Shown here: piece after piece, positions 9,153 to 19,007 of the stretch
Layout: the number at the start of each line of letters is the position of its first letter
Position numbering within the stretch: position 1 is the stretch's first letter
Source: Actinoalloteichus caeruleus DSM 43889
Lineage (GTDB): Bacteria > Actinomycetota > Actinomycetes > Mycobacteriales > Pseudonocardiaceae
NCBI RefSeq assembly: GCF_000429185.2
Contig: NZ_AUBJ02000001.1
Coordinates: 3,472,001-3,536,000, forward strand
Direction: 5' to 3'
Length of the DNA: 64,000 bases
Notes under the pieces: model-generated
Told to the model about the DNA's origin: nothing
Database searches by the model: none
What the model saw: the letters and a program-made list of their open reading frames with translations, nothing else
Made by a program: the position numbers and the translations under genes

Positions 9153-9363
9153 GACGAGGTCGTCCCCGCGCGCGGCGGCTGGTCGCCCCGCGTCCGGACC
9201 CACCAACAGCGGAGATCAACTCCGTGGGCCGTCGCGCGGCCCGGCCGGCGACCACCCCTTAGGATCAGGCACCCTGAAGGGCGAACGACCGTGGGTCCGC
9301 CGCGTCCCGGCCACCCCGGAGCCGCCGCCCGACCTCACGGAGAACCGCGGAGGGAGATCCTCG

Positions 9364-10869
9364 ATGCGTCACGGTGCTAGCGCCGGTCCCGTTGCCGACG
9401 AGGCCGGAACGGGCCCCGTCAGCACGATCATCCTCGCGGCCGGCGAAGGCACCAGGATGCGGTCGTCCACCCCCAAGGTGCTGCACGCGATCGCCGGGCG
9501 GTCCCTGGTGGAGCACGCCGTGCGGGCCGCCGCCGAGCTGGGGCCGGACGAGCTGGCCGTGGTCATCGGCCACGGCCGCGACCGGGTCGGCGCGCACCTC
9601 GACGCCGTGGGCGACCGGATGGGCCGCGAGATCCGGCTCGCCGTGCAGGAGGAGCAGCTGGGCACCGGGCACGCGGTGGCCTGCGGGCTCGCCGCCCTGG
9701 ACGGCGCGGCCGACGCGGGCACCGTCCTCGTCAGCTACGGCGACGTCCCGCTGCTGGACGGGGCCACCCTGTCCGCCCTGCTCGCCGAGCACCGGTCCGC
9801 CGGCAACGCGGTCACCGTCCTGACCTCGGTCGTGGCCGACCCCACCGGGTACGGGCGGGTGACCCGCGACGACGACGGCGCGGTGACCGCCATCGTGGAG
9901 CACAAGGACGCCACCCCCGAGCAGCTCGCGATCACCGAGATCAACTCCGGTGTCTACGCCTTCGACGCGGCGGTCCTCTCCGACGCGCTGGGGCGGCTCG
10001 GGACGGCGAACGCGCAGGGCGAGCGCTACCTGACCGACGTCCTCGGGATCGCCGTGGGCGACGGCCGCCGCGCCGGAGCGCTGGTGTGCGGCGATCCGTG
10101 GCTGGTCGAGGGTGTCAACGACCGGGTCCAGCTGGCCCGGCTCGGCGCGGAGCTCAACCGGCGGCTGGTGGAGCGGTGGATGCGCGCCGGGGTCACCGTG
10201 GTCGACCCCGACTCGGTGTGGGTGGACGTCGACGTCCAGCTGGAGCGGGACGTGCTGGTCGAACCCGGCGTGCAGCTGCGCGGGACGACCACGGTGGGCG
10301 CGGGGGCCACGGTCGGCCCGGACAGCACCCTGGTGGACTGCGAGATCGGTCCGGACGCGGTGGTGGTCCGCACCCACGGCACGGGGGCGGTGGTCGGAGC
10401 GGGTGCGACCGTCGGCCCCTTCGCGTACCTGCGCCCCGGCGCGGAGCTCGGGGAGAAGGGCAAGATCGGCACCTTCGTCGAGGTGAAGAACTCCCAGATC
10501 GGCGCGGGCAGCAAGGTCCCCCACCTCAGCTACGTCGGTGACGCCACGATCGGCGAGTGCAGCAACATCGGCGCGGCGAGCGTGTTCGTCAACTACGACG
10601 GGGTCGAGAAGCACCGCACGGTCGTCGGGTCCCACGTCCGCACCGGCTCGGACAACATGTTCGTCGCTCCGGTCACGGTCGGGGACGGCGCCTACAGCGG
10701 GGCCGGGACGGTCCTGCGCCGCGACGTCCCCCCGGGCGCGCTGGCCGTCTCCGGCGGCCCGCAGCGGAACCTGGAGGGCTGGGTGGAACGCCGTCGTCCG
10801 GGCACCGCGGCCGCCGAGGCCGCGGCCCGCGCCCGCCGCGCCGCCGAGGGGGAGCACCCGGAGGCCTGA
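9364..10869 (+). CDS. glmU: Bifunctional GlmU: glucosamine-1-phosphate acetyltransferase / N-acetylglucosamine-1-phosphate uridyltransferase
   Basis: Makes UDP-GlcNAc for peptidoglycan in two steps. The N-terminal nucleotidyltransferase has LAAGEGTRM at about residue 24 and PKVLHAIAG, then EQLGTGHAV and SYGDVPLL. The C-terminal half is a left-handed beta-helix acetyltransferase with hexapeptide repeats and the family segment [22 protein letters not shown], ending around [10 protein letters not shown]. At 501 residues from ATG 9364 it is slightly longer than the E. coli enzyme because of an acidic/alanine-rich tail. It lies upstream of prs as in other actinobacteria (Rv1018c-Rv1017c), although 509 bp separate the genes here. 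Start is supported by GGAGGG eight bases upstream. Confidence 0.97.
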   Translation: MRHGASAGPVADEAGTGPVSTIILAAGEGTRMRSSTPKVLHAIAGRSLVEHAVRAAAELGPDELAVVIGHGRDRVGAHLDAVGDRMGREIRLAVQEEQLGTGHAVACGLAALDGAADAGTVLVSYGDVPLLDGATLSALLAEHRSAGNAVTVLTSVVADPTGYGRVTRDDDGAVTAIVEHKDATPEQLAITEINSGVYAFDAAVLSDALGRLGTANAQGERYLTDVLGIAVGDGRRAGALVCGDPWLVEGVNDRVQLARLGAELNRRLVERWMRAGVTVVDPDSVWVDVDVQLERDVLVEPGVQLRGTTTVGAGATVGPDSTLVDCEIGPDAVVVRTHGTGAVVGAGATVGPFAYLRPGAELGEKGKIGTFVEVKNSQIGAGSKVPHLSYVGDATIGECSNIGAASVFVNYDGVEKHRTVVGSHVRTGSDNMFVAPVTVGDGAYSGAGTVLRRDVPPGALAVSGGPQRNLEGWVERRRPGTAAAEAAARARRAAEGEHPEA

Positions 10870-11378
10870 GACACGCCGTTCCGGGCACGGCCCGCCGAGG
10901 TCGTCCGCCCCGGAACCCGCCGGGCTCGGTCGGCGGGCGGCGCCCGGTTCGCGGCCGACTGGCGCTCGGCTGGGCCGGTGGTGTCGTCCCGGTCCCGCGC
11001 CGGGCGGTGGCGGGTCGTCCGCTCGCCGGTGGCCGGGCGCGGTCCCCGCTCCGGATGGGACGGAGCCGCCCACCTCCGAGACGCCGTCCGTCCGGCGGGC
11101 CCGGCTGACCAGGGCGCGCGACCGGTGTCCCCGCCGTCGACCGGCGCCGGGCCGGGCCGGGACGGCACCGCCATCCGGGGGTTCACCGGCGCGGCCGATG
11201 GGAGCAGCCCGTTGGCCGATGTGTGACGTGGTCGGCCCGTCATGTGGTCGCAGCGCCAACGCCCGGACAGGTACCGTTCGTGGGGCCGTGAAGGTCGCGG
11301 CACCGAGCCGTAACGTCTTGAGAGGTAAACAGCGGTGTTGATCTTGCTCAGGTACGACTGCTTCGGAGGGACCGGCGC
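10870..11378. other. Intergenic region glmU-prs without recognisable gene
   Basis: About 510 bp. Open frames exist on both strands, but their translations are Arg/Pro/Gly-rich with no family resemblance. The last 100 bp lose GC and probably hold the prs promoter. GGAGGG at 11365-11370 is the prs ribosome binding site. Confidence 0.5.
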
Positions 11379-12359
11379 GTGAGCCCGATGGCTGGCACTC
11401 CCAAGAAGAACCTGATGTTGTTCTCCGGCCGGGCCCACCCGGACCTGGCCGAAGAGGTCGCCAAGTACCTCAACGTCGGCATCACCGCGCAGTCCGCCTA
11501 CGAGTTCGCCAACGGCGAGCTGTTCGTCCGGTTCGAGGAATCGGTCCGGGGCTGCGACGCCTTCGTACTCCAGAGCCACTGCGCTCCCATCAACACCTGG
11601 CTGATGGAGCAGCTGATCATGGTGGACGCGCTGAAGAGAGCCAGCGCGAAGCGCATCACCGTGATCATGCCCTTCTACCCCTACGCCCGACAGGACAAGA
11701 AGCACCGGGGCCGCGAGCCCATCTCGGCACGGCTCGTCGCCGACATGTTCAAGACGGCCGGCGCCGACCGGATCATGTCCGTTGACCTGCACACCGCCCA
11801 GGTGCAGGGCTTCTTCGACGGCCCGGTCGACCACCTGCTCGCCCAGACGCTGCTGGCCGGCCACGTGGCGAAGACCTACCAGAACCGCGAGATCACCGTC
11901 GTCTCCCCGGACTCCGGCCGGGTGCGCCTCGCCGAGAAGTGGGCCGACACCCTCGGGCAACGTCCACTGGCGTTCATCCACAAGACCAGGGACCCGTTCA
12001 AGCCGAACGAGGCCATGGTGAACCGCGTCGTGGGTGACGTCCGCGACCGGGTGTGCGTGCTGATCGACGACATCATCGACACCGGCGGCACCATCGTGAA
12101 GGCCGCCGAGGCGTTGAAGGAGGCGGGTGCGGCCGAGGTGGTCATCGCCGCCACCCACGGCGTCCTCTCCGACCCGGCCACCGAACGGTTGGCCAACTGC
12201 GGGGCCAGCGAGGTCATCTTCACGAACACGCTGCCGATCCCCGAGGAGAAGCACTTCCCCGGTCTGACGGTGCTCTCGATCGCACCGCTGCTGGCCAGGG
12301 CGATCCAGCAGGTCTTCGAGGACGGCTCGGTCACCAGCCTCTTCGACGGCGACGCCTGA
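11379..12359 (+). CDS. prs: Ribose-phosphate pyrophosphokinase
   Basis: Makes PRPP from ribose-5-phosphate and ATP for nucleotide, histidine and tryptophan synthesis. The 326-residue protein has the class I landmarks: FSGRAHPDLAEEVA near the start, RQDKKHRGREPISARLVA, the divalent cation site VDLHTAQVQGFFDGPVDH, and the PRPP-binding loop VCVLIDDIIDTGGT. GTG 11379 follows GGAGGG by eight bases. A strong hairpin directly downstream ends the transcript before the convergent Nramp gene. Position between glmU and rplY is the conserved actinobacterial order. Confidence 0.98.
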   Translation: MSPMAGTPKKNLMLFSGRAHPDLAEEVAKYLNVGITAQSAYEFANGELFVRFEESVRGCDAFVLQSHCAPINTWLMEQLIMVDALKRASAKRITVIMPFYPYARQDKKHRGREPISARLVADMFKTAGADRIMSVDLHTAQVQGFFDGPVDHLLAQTLLAGHVAKTYQNREITVVSPDSGRVRLAEKWADTLGQRPLAFIHKTRDPFKPNEAMVNRVVGDVRDRVCVLIDDIIDTGGTIVKAAEALKEAGAAEVVIAATHGVLSDPATERLANCGASEVIFTNTLPIPEEKHFPGLTVLSIAPLLARAIQQVFEDGSVTSLFDGDA

Positions 12360-12372
12360 CCGGCACGAGGTG

Positions 12373-12404
12373 ACGGGCCCGACCGGTCCTCCGGTCGGGC
12401 CCGT
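12373..12404. terminator. Bidirectional hairpin terminator between prs and the Nramp gene
   Basis: A perfect 14-bp stem (ACGGGCCCGACCGG and its complement) with a TCCT loop, 13 bp after the prs stop and in front of the convergent transporter end. There is no U-tract, as is common in actinobacteria. Confidence 0.8.
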
Positions 12405-12541
12405 CGTCCGTCGACACCCTCCGCTGGCGAGCTGGCGGCACGCGTGCCACCGCGCCCGCGCGTCCCGCCAGCCGAGGGCCGCGTGGCCGGTGGGCGCTCC
12501 TCCCGACGACCGGCCGGACCCCGCCACCAGCCAGCCCCTCC

Positions 12542-13951
12542 TCAGAACAGGTTGACGACCTCGATCGCGGCGAGGACGGCGAACAGCGCCACGCACACCC
12601 CCAGCAGACCGTTGGACACCCAACGCGACCGGTACGGGCGCGGGGTGCGCCGCGAGTTGAGCAACAGCACCAGGGTCAGCGCCAGGAACGGCATGAACAG
12701 GGCGCCGAGCACGCCGTAGGCGACGATCAGTTGGAACGGCCGGTCGAGGAAGAGCAGCGCCATCGGGGGGAAGGTCAACCACAGCAGGTAACCCCGGTAG
12801 GCGGTGCTGCGCTCCCCGGCCCTCCGGTCGTAGTCGTGCTGGTCCGCCTGGCCGCTGGGCGGGGCCGGCAAGGCCACCTCCCCGGCGGCGGCCGCCTCCT
12901 CCACCCGCCGCGTCGGCTCCGGCCGGTCGGCGGGAGCGGCCTCGGCACCGGCGTCCGCCGGTGCCGCCGGCGGCGCCTCGCGGTGGCGGAACACCCGCCA
13001 CCAGTCGGCGAACAGCAGGCTGACCCCGTTCCACACCCCGATGAGGGAGCTGAAGGACACGGCGAAGAAGCCCACCAGGAACGGGATCCGGGCCCACTCG
13101 CCGTAGTTGGCGTCCAGGGTGTCGGCCAGGGTCAGCAGCCCACGGTCGCCGGAGAGCACGTCCTGCCCCAGCAGCATCTCCGAGCCGACGATGAGCATGG
13201 CGACGACGAACACCCCGGTGGTGACGTACCCGACCGTGTTGTCCAGCCGCATCATCGCCAGCCAGCGGGGGGAACGCCAGCCCTTGGCGTGGGTCCAGTA
13301 GCCGTAGGCCGCCATCGTGATCGTGCCCCCGACGCCGCCGGCCAGGCCGAGGACGAACACGAGCGACCCGGGCGGCAGGTCGGGCACCAGACCACCGGCC
13401 ATCGCGGTGAGGTTCGGGACGACCAGGACCGCGGTGCCCACCACGGTCACGAACATGACGCCGACCAGCGCCGTCATGAGCTTCTCGATGAGCGCGTAAC
13501 GGCCGAACCAGACGATGCCGAGCCCGGCGAGGCCGCACAGAATCCCCCACTCCCGCACGGAGAGCACGGGGAAGAGCGCGTTGAGCGGCAACGCGGACGC
13601 CGACATCGCCGTCGCCCCGTAGACGAAACCCCAGACGACGGCGTAGGCGCCGAAGTAGATCAGCGTCCAGCTACCCAACTGGCGCCACCCGCTGAGCATG
13701 GTCTGCCCGGACGTGAGGTGCCAGCGGCCGACCGCCTCCGCCAACGCGATCTTGAGCACGGTGCCGAGCAGCACCGCCCACAGCAGCGTGTACCCGTACC
13801 GCGAACCGGCCACCAGGGTGGCGACGAGATCCCCCGCGCCCACCCCGGTGGCCGCAGCCATGATCCCGGGGCCGAGTTGGCGCAGCCTGGCCCGCACGGG
13901 TGGCCCGTCGTCCGCCACCCGCCCCGATCCCGCACCGACCGTGTCAGACAT
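12542..13951 (-). CDS. Nramp-superfamily transporter lacking the canonical metal-binding motifs
   Basis: Integral membrane protein of 469 residues from ATG 13951 with about eleven hydrophobic helices; homology to Nramp is clear from overall pattern and from the LGPGIMAAATGVGAGDL start. Canonical Nramp proteins bind Mn2+ or Fe2+ through DPGN in helix 1 and MPH in helix 6. Here helix 1 reads TGVGAGDLVATL and helix 6 region reads GTITMAAYGYWTHAK, so neither motif is present. A hydrophilic Ala/Pro/Glu-rich loop of about 70 residues splits the C-terminal helices. It therefore belongs to a divergent branch whose substrate I cannot name; manganese should not be assumed. It is transcribed alone, convergent to prs. 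Confidence 0.85.
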   Translation of the reverse strand: MSDTVGAGSGRVADDGPPVRARLRQLGPGIMAAATGVGAGDLVATLVAGSRYGYTLLWAVLLGTVLKIALAEAVGRWHLTSGQTMLSGWRQLGSWTLIYFGAYAVVWGFVYGATAMSASALPLNALFPVLSVREWGILCGLAGLGIVWFGRYALIEKLMTALVGVMFVTVVGTAVLVVPNLTAMAGGLVPDLPPGSLVFVLGLAGGVGGTITMAAYGYWTHAKGWRSPRWLAMMRLDNTVGYVTTGVFVVAMLIVGSEMLLGQDVLSGDRGLLTLADTLDANYGEWARIPFLVGFFAVSFSSLIGVWNGVSLLFADWWRVFRHREAPPAAPADAGAEAAPADRPEPTRRVEEAAAAGEVALPAPPSGQADQHDYDRRAGERSTAYRGYLLWLTFPPMALLFLDRPFQLIVAYGVLGALFMPFLALTLVLLLNSRRTPRPYRSRWVSNGLLGVCVALFAVLAAIEVVNLF

Positions 13952-14626
13952 GGCACCGAACGTAGTACCCCGTCTGCCCGAACGGAAGAATCCCGACGCC
14001 GGGACACCGGGGCACGACGTGTTCGCGGGGCTCACCGTGATCCAGCCGGGACGCGATCCCGGCCACCCCGGCCCAGCGGGCGGAATTCAGGGAATATCGA
14101 GTCGGAAACTCACCAACTCGCCTTCGCGGAGCATTCCACTACCCCGATCGTCGGCACGCGGAGAACGTTGTGCGCCTACCGGAGAGCTCTTCGCACGCGC
14201 CTCCGCGCGCACGGGACCAGCATCCGCTCCGGAAATCCCACGGGCTCGACGAGCGCAGCAGGGGAACGCGGCGACCTCCGCCCACCGGAGAGCAGGGGGA
14301 GTCCTCCCACCACGACCGTACGGTGGTCGCCGACCCTCCTGACCTGTGATGCCCTGGCCCGCGCCGCCATCCGGAGCCTGACACGCCAGCGTGGATTCCG
14401 GCGCACCGCGATGCACCCGGGAACAGGGCCGGCCATCGCGGGACGCACTCCGGTTCGAGTAGCCCGCGGCGGAGCGAGATTTCCGAAATCCCACTACCCG
14501 CCCTTCCACGATCAGGAATTTCCCACCGGGTCGGCGCCATGAGTAGCCTTGTCGGTCCGACCCAGCGGAGCGATCATCCGGTATCCAGCAGCGGGATGTC
14601 CTCCGAGGCCCATTGGGAGAACCTTC
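13952..14626. other. Long intergenic region without recognisable gene
   Basis: About 675 bp between the divergent Nramp and ABC genes. Base composition is less GC-rich than the surroundings, with several short GGAAATTCC-like words near 14500. Open frames on the minus strand (14087-14509) give Arg/Gly/Ser-rich translations with no family resemblance. It may hold promoters for both genes or the remains of a lost regulator gene. Confidence 0.4.
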
Positions 14627-15313
14627 TTGCTGCGAGCAGTGGACATTCGGAAGTCGTACCGATCCGGGACCGTACCGGTGCCCGCGCTGCGGGGAGTCAG
14701 CCTGGACGTGGCGGCCGGCTCCCTCACGGCCGTCATGGGACCGAGCGGCTGCGGGAAATCCACCCTCCTCACCGTCGCCGGCGGGTTGCGGGCCGCCGAC
14801 TCCGGGACGGTGGTCGTCGCGGGAGTGGACCTCGCGTCCCTCTCGGACTCCGCATCACACCGCCACCGCCGGCGCCACATCGGCTTCGTGTTCCAGGACT
14901 ACAACATCGTCCCCACCCTGAACACCATCGAGAACGTCATGCTGCCCCTCGAGCTCGACGGCCGGAAGCGCTCACACGCGCGGACGGAGGCGGAACGGGC
15001 GCTGGCCGCCGTGGGGATCGACGACCTCGCGGCACGCCACCCCGACGCCCTCTCCGGAGGCCAACGGCAACGGGTCGCGCTCGCGCGCGCGATCTGCGGT
15101 GAACGCGGGCTGATCCTCGCGGACGAACCCACGGGCGCCCTGGACTCCGCCGCCGCCGGGCAGGTCCTCGACACCCTCGTCGGCCTGGTGCGCGACGGAG
15201 CGGCGTGCCTGGTCGTCACGCACGACGAGGCGGTCGCGGCCCGAGCCGACCGCGTCGTGCGCATGAGGGACGGCCTGGTGATCGACGACGGGCGGGAGGG
15301 TTCCTCCTCGTGA
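14627..15313 (+). CDS. ABC transporter ATPase, MacB/LolD-like
   Basis: ATPase partner of the FtsX-type permease that follows. It has Walker A GPSGCGKST, Q-loop FVFQDYNIVPTL, signature LSGGQRQRVALARAI, Walker B LILADEPTGALD and the switch His in VVTHD; the FQDYN and ADEPTGALD wording is typical of the MacB/LolD/FtsE group. I choose TTG 14627 because GGGAGA stands seven bases upstream and the product (228 residues) then has the family length. A further in-frame TTG lies at 14549. The stop overlaps the permease GTG at 15310 by four bases, implying translational coupling. Substrate unknown. Confidence 0.92.
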   Translation: MLRAVDIRKSYRSGTVPVPALRGVSLDVAAGSLTAVMGPSGCGKSTLLTVAGGLRAADSGTVVVAGVDLASLSDSASHRHRRRHIGFVFQDYNIVPTLNTIENVMLPLELDGRKRSHARTEAERALAAVGIDDLAARHPDALSGGQRQRVALARAICGERGLILADEPTGALDSAAAGQVLDTLVGLVRDGAACLVVTHDEAVAARADRVVRMRDGLVIDDGREGSSS

Positions 15314-17894
15314 CCGCGACACGTCTCCTGTTCCGCCTCGCGCTGCGGTCCCTGGCGCGACGGAAGGCGCGTACCGCCCTCCTCGTGGCGGCGATCTTCC
15401 TTCCATTGACGATGGCGGTGACGGCCTCGGTGCTGGCGACGACGTCGCAGCCGACGGCCGAGGCCGCGACCGAGCAGCGGCTCGGGCAGGCCGGCGCCCT
15501 GCTGGTGAACCAGGAACTGGTCGGCTCGGACGGGGTGGACGCGGCGCTACGCTCGGCGGAGTCGGCGCTGGCCGAGAGCCTCGGACGCGAGGTGCCGCTC
15601 GTGCCCGAGGTCACCACCCCGCTGCCGGCACGCCTCGGGGACCGGGAGGTCGCCTCCTATGGGCACGGCCTGGACCTCGACGAGGAGATCCACCAGGGGC
15701 GCTACCTCCTCGTCGAGGGGCGCCACGCGCGACGCGGCGGGGAGGTCGCCGTCTCCGTCGAAGTGGCGGACCGGCTCGATCTGGCCGTCGGGTCCACGGT
15801 CCAGCTCGGCGACCGCCGAGAGGAGGCCATCGTCACCGGGATCGTGTCGGACGCGGGGTCCACGACCCGGAGCTTCGTCGTCGTCGACGTCGCCACCGCC
15901 GCCAACCACTCCCCCGAGGCCACGCGGGGCGAGGAGAACGCCACGGGCTCGACGTACGCCGGAACCGTCGCCTGGTACGCGCGGGAGGAAATCGTCCAGA
16001 CCCCAGAACTGGCGGCTGCCGGGTGGCAGGTCCGGTCCCGGGGTGACGCCCTGCTGGACCACGGCCACCCCGGCTCCGAGGGGGCGGGAAGCCTCCTCCT
16101 GGTCATCGCGGCCGCAGTCGTGGCGGAGACCACCCTCGTCATCTTCGCGGTGTTCACCGTGGTCGTCCGCAGCACGGCCCGGGAATCGGCCCTGCTGGCG
16201 GCCGCCGGCGCCGATCCCGCCGCACGACGGCGGGTGGTCACCTACCAGGGGGTCCTCCTGGGACTCGCCGCCACCGTCGCCGCCGTTCTCGTCGGTGTGC
16301 TCGCCGCCCGGCTGCTGTCCGATCCCTTCGCGGCCAGTCAGGGCCAGATCTGGGGGCCGATCCGGCTGGACCCGGTCCAGATCGGCCTCCTCCTCCTGCT
16401 CGGATTGTCGGCTCCGGTGGTGGCGGCGCGCACAGCGGCCGAGCCCGCCGCGCGGCTGGACGTGGCCGCCGCCCTGCACGGGGGTGACCTGCCGGGCAGC
16501 TCGGGGGGCAAGGGCTTCCGCCCGGCGCTCACCGCCGGCCTGGTGGGCTCGGCGTTGGCCCTGGCGTCGGGGGCGCCCTGCTCGCGGCGCCGCCGCTGGT
16601 GGCCGGTGCCGCCCTGCTCCTCGTCGTCGCCGCCGGCACCGGAATGGGCGCCCTGACCTCCCGCGTGGCGCGTTTCGCGGACCGGCTCCCGCTAGTGGCG
16701 CGGTTGGGCGCGCGATCGGCGGCGCGCACGCCGTCGAGGACCACGGCGGTCGCGGTGGTCCTGGTCAGCACCACCGTGCTCGCGGGTGTCGTGCTGGTCG
16801 GTATGGGCGCCCTGACCAGGAAGGCCGAGGACGCCTACGTCCCCCAGGTGCCGCACGGGTCGATGTGGGTGACGTTCAGCGCTCCGGTCGGCGACGCGAC
16901 GCTGGCCGCGCTGGCCGAGGCGGCGGGCACGGACGAGGTGATCCCCCTCCGCCCCGCGCGAACACCCCCAGACACGCGGCGGGACCACCCGGAAGGCGCC
17001 GGCGCGCTGCTCCTGTCGACCCCGGTGGAGGACTGCGTGGACCGGGGGGCCGGCGACCTGGTCCACGTGGATGACTGCCTGGCCCACACCGGATACCCAC
17101 AGTGGCGCACCGAGGTCGTCGTCACGCCGGAGCGGCACCTGCCCGCACTGCTCGACCGCCCCGCCACGGAGGCGGAGCTGTCGGCGTTCCGCCGGGGCGC
17201 CGTCCTGGTGCTCGACGACCGGCTCCACGACTCGGGCACCGCCACGGCTCGGGTGGAAGGTTCCGAGTCGGACGGATCCGCCCCGGACACCCTCGACTTC
17301 GAGGCGGTCCACGCCCCCGTCGACGTCGCGTACGCGCAGACACCGATGGCCCTGCTCTCCGCCTCCGCCGCCGCCGATCGTGGCCTCATCTGGGATGCCG
17401 ACCCCTACCTGGTCTACGTGCCGGCAGAGGACATCACCCGCGACACGGAGGACCGGGTGCGGGCACTGCTCACCGCCGACGTCGGGCAGCACTACGGCCT
17501 CGGCGTGGAGCGGGGCCCGGAAGCGCAGCGGGTCCTCGCCACGAGCACGGTGGTCGCGGCGCTGGCCCTCGCGGTGCTCGGCGGCACGTTGGCGCTGGTC
17601 GCCACCGCGCTGTCGGTCAGCGAGACCCGGCGGGAGCTGGCGACCCTGGCGGCGGTCGGGGCGAGCCGCCGGTTCCGGGGGGCGGCCGTCGCCGCGCACG
17701 CCTCGGCGGTGACCGCCACCAGCGTCGGGCTCGGTCTCCTCGTGGTCGTCGCGCTCGCTCCGGCCGTCGTGCTCGCCCTGGAGGGCGGCTGGTCAGTGCT
17801 CCCGTGGTGGGGGCTGCTCGGGGCCGCGCTCAGCTGCTGGTGCGTGGCCACCCTCGCCGCCTACCTCGGATCCCGCTGGTCGGTGCGGGGCTAG
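15310..17894 (+). pseudogene. FtsX/MacB-type ABC permease, frameshifted
   Basis: Permease partner of the ATPase. The first part (GTG 15310 onward) has an N-terminal helix LLVAAIFLPLTMAVTASVLA, a periplasmic domain and three FtsX helices; the second part (MAGAALLLVVAAG onward) repeats the domain plan and ends with three helices before 17894. The two parts are in different frames. The switch lies at the five-G run 16569-16573: before it the frame reads ALALASGAPC, and one added G gives GGALLAAPPLVAGAALLLVV, joining the halves into a single 861-residue protein. The span of 2585 bases plus one is exactly divisible by three. Either the gene is inactive, or the base is missing from the assembly. 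Confidence 0.85.
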
Positions 17895-18276
17895 CGCACC
17901 GCGTGCTGGGCCGGCGAGGCCGGCGGACTACCTGGAACCCGCTCGATGCCGGCACGCCCGGCTGGTGCCGGCCCGTCCCGTTCGGCTGGGCCTCCCCCAA
18001 CAGGTGGGCGGCGACGGGCCGTGACCGGGCGGCGACCCCCGGCCGCCCACCGGGCCGTGGGCGTGGGCCGTGCGGACCAGGAGTTACCCCCGGTTCCCGC
18101 TGCTCCGCGCCCCGGCCTACACTTGTCGGGTTGCCTCGGCGAGGCCAGTACACGCTCTGGTGTGATCGACGCGGCGGCTGCTCTGGCCGCGCTCTGTCAC
18201 GACGAGCGCGCCGCGCCGCCGCGACCACGACGCTGATCGACCGTCCGCCGCCATCCCCAGCAAGGAGTGCATCGCC
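17895..18276. other. Intergenic region upstream of rplY
   Basis: About 380 bp with no gene visible. The hexamer TACACT at 18118-18123 could be a -10 element, but no convincing -35 is present at 16-18 bp. If used, it gives rplY a leader of about 145 bases. GCAAGGAG ends eight bases before the rplY GTG. Confidence 0.35.
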
Positions 18277-18885
18277 GTGTCCCAGGTACGTCTTGCCGCT
18301 GAGCCGCGCACCGAGTTCGGCAAGGGTGCCGCCCGCCGCACCCGCCGCGCCGGGAAGATCCCCGCCGTCCTCTACGGCCACGACTCCGACCCGAAGCACC
18401 TGTCGCTGCCGGCGCTGGAGTTCGCCAGGGTCGTCCGGGAGCAGGGCTTCAACGCCGTCCTGTCCCTCGACATCGCCAACGGTGGGTCGGAGCTGGCCCT
18501 GACCAAGACGGTCACCACCCACCCGCTGAAGAACTACATCGAGCACGTGGACCTGCTGCTGGTCAAGCGCGGCGAGAAGGTCACCGTCGACGTGCCCGTC
18601 ACCGTCGCCGGTGAGCCCGGCCCCGGCACCCTGGTGGACCAGGAGCTCACCGAGATCCAGGTCGAGGCCGACGCGCTGAACATCCCGGAGTCCTTCGAGG
18701 TCTCCGTCGCCGGCGCCCGTGAGGGCTTCCAGGTGACGGCCGCCGACGTGCCGCTGCCCTCCGGCGTCACCCTGGTCAGTGAGCCCACCACCCTGCTGGT
18801 CAAGGTGGAGGCCTCTCCGACGGCCGCCCAGATGGACACCGGCGAGGAGACCGCTCCGGCCGAGGGCGAGTCCGAGGAGAGCTGA
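18277..18885 (+). CDS. rplY: 50S ribosomal protein L25/general stress protein Ctc
   Basis: Binds 5S rRNA in the large subunit. The 202-residue protein has the L25 domain (residues 1-95: AEPRTEFGKGAARRTRRAGKIPAVLYG) followed by the C-terminal Ctc/TL5 beta domain (VDVPVTVAGEPGPGTLVDQEL) and an acidic tail, as in actinobacterial and Thermus proteins rather than the short E. coli form. GTG 18277 is preceded by AAGGAG. It stands before pth, as in M. tuberculosis Rv1015c-Rv1014c, though two hairpins and a small DivIVA-like gene intervene here. Confidence 0.97.
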   Translation: MSQVRLAAEPRTEFGKGAARRTRRAGKIPAVLYGHDSDPKHLSLPALEFARVVREQGFNAVLSLDIANGGSELALTKTVTTHPLKNYIEHVDLLLVKRGEKVTVDVPVTVAGEPGPGTLVDQELTEIQVEADALNIPESFEVSVAGAREGFQVTAADVPLPSGVTLVSEPTTLLVKVEASPTAAQMDTGEETAPAEGESEES

Positions 18886-18892
18886 TCCGAGC

Positions 18893-18912
18893 GCCCGACC
18901 TCCTGGTCGGGC
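18893..18912. terminator. Hairpin immediately after rplY
   Basis: Perfect 8-bp stem GCCCGACC/GGTCGGGC with loop TCCT, eight bases after the rplY stop. It may act with the stronger hairpin at 18947. Confidence 0.55.
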
Positions 18913-18946
18913 CGCGTTCGGACCAGCGACGAGACACCGAGCACGC

Positions 18947-18976
18947 GCGGCGCACCCCGGATTCGGGGTGCGCCGC
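18947..18976. terminator. Strong hairpin terminator downstream of rplY
   Basis: Perfect 13-bp stem (GCGGCGCACCCCG with its complement) and a four-base loop, between rplY and the DivIVA-like gene. It implies that the latter has its own promoter in the 30 bp that remain, or is reached by readthrough. Confidence 0.75.
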
Positions 18977-19007
18977 TCGCCGTCAGACAGGATGTGACAC
19001 CCGCACC

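Noticed and set aside
10692-13550. A very long open frame on the minus strand across prs and part of the Nramp gene
   Set aside because: It is antisense to prs and out of frame with the Nramp protein. Its translation is rich in Arg, Gly, Pro and His with no motif, as expected by chance at this GC content.
14087-14509. Small gene of 140 codons on the minus strand
   Set aside because: The translation is dominated by Arg, Gly, Ser and Pro with no motif or ribosome binding site, so I treat it as non-coding.
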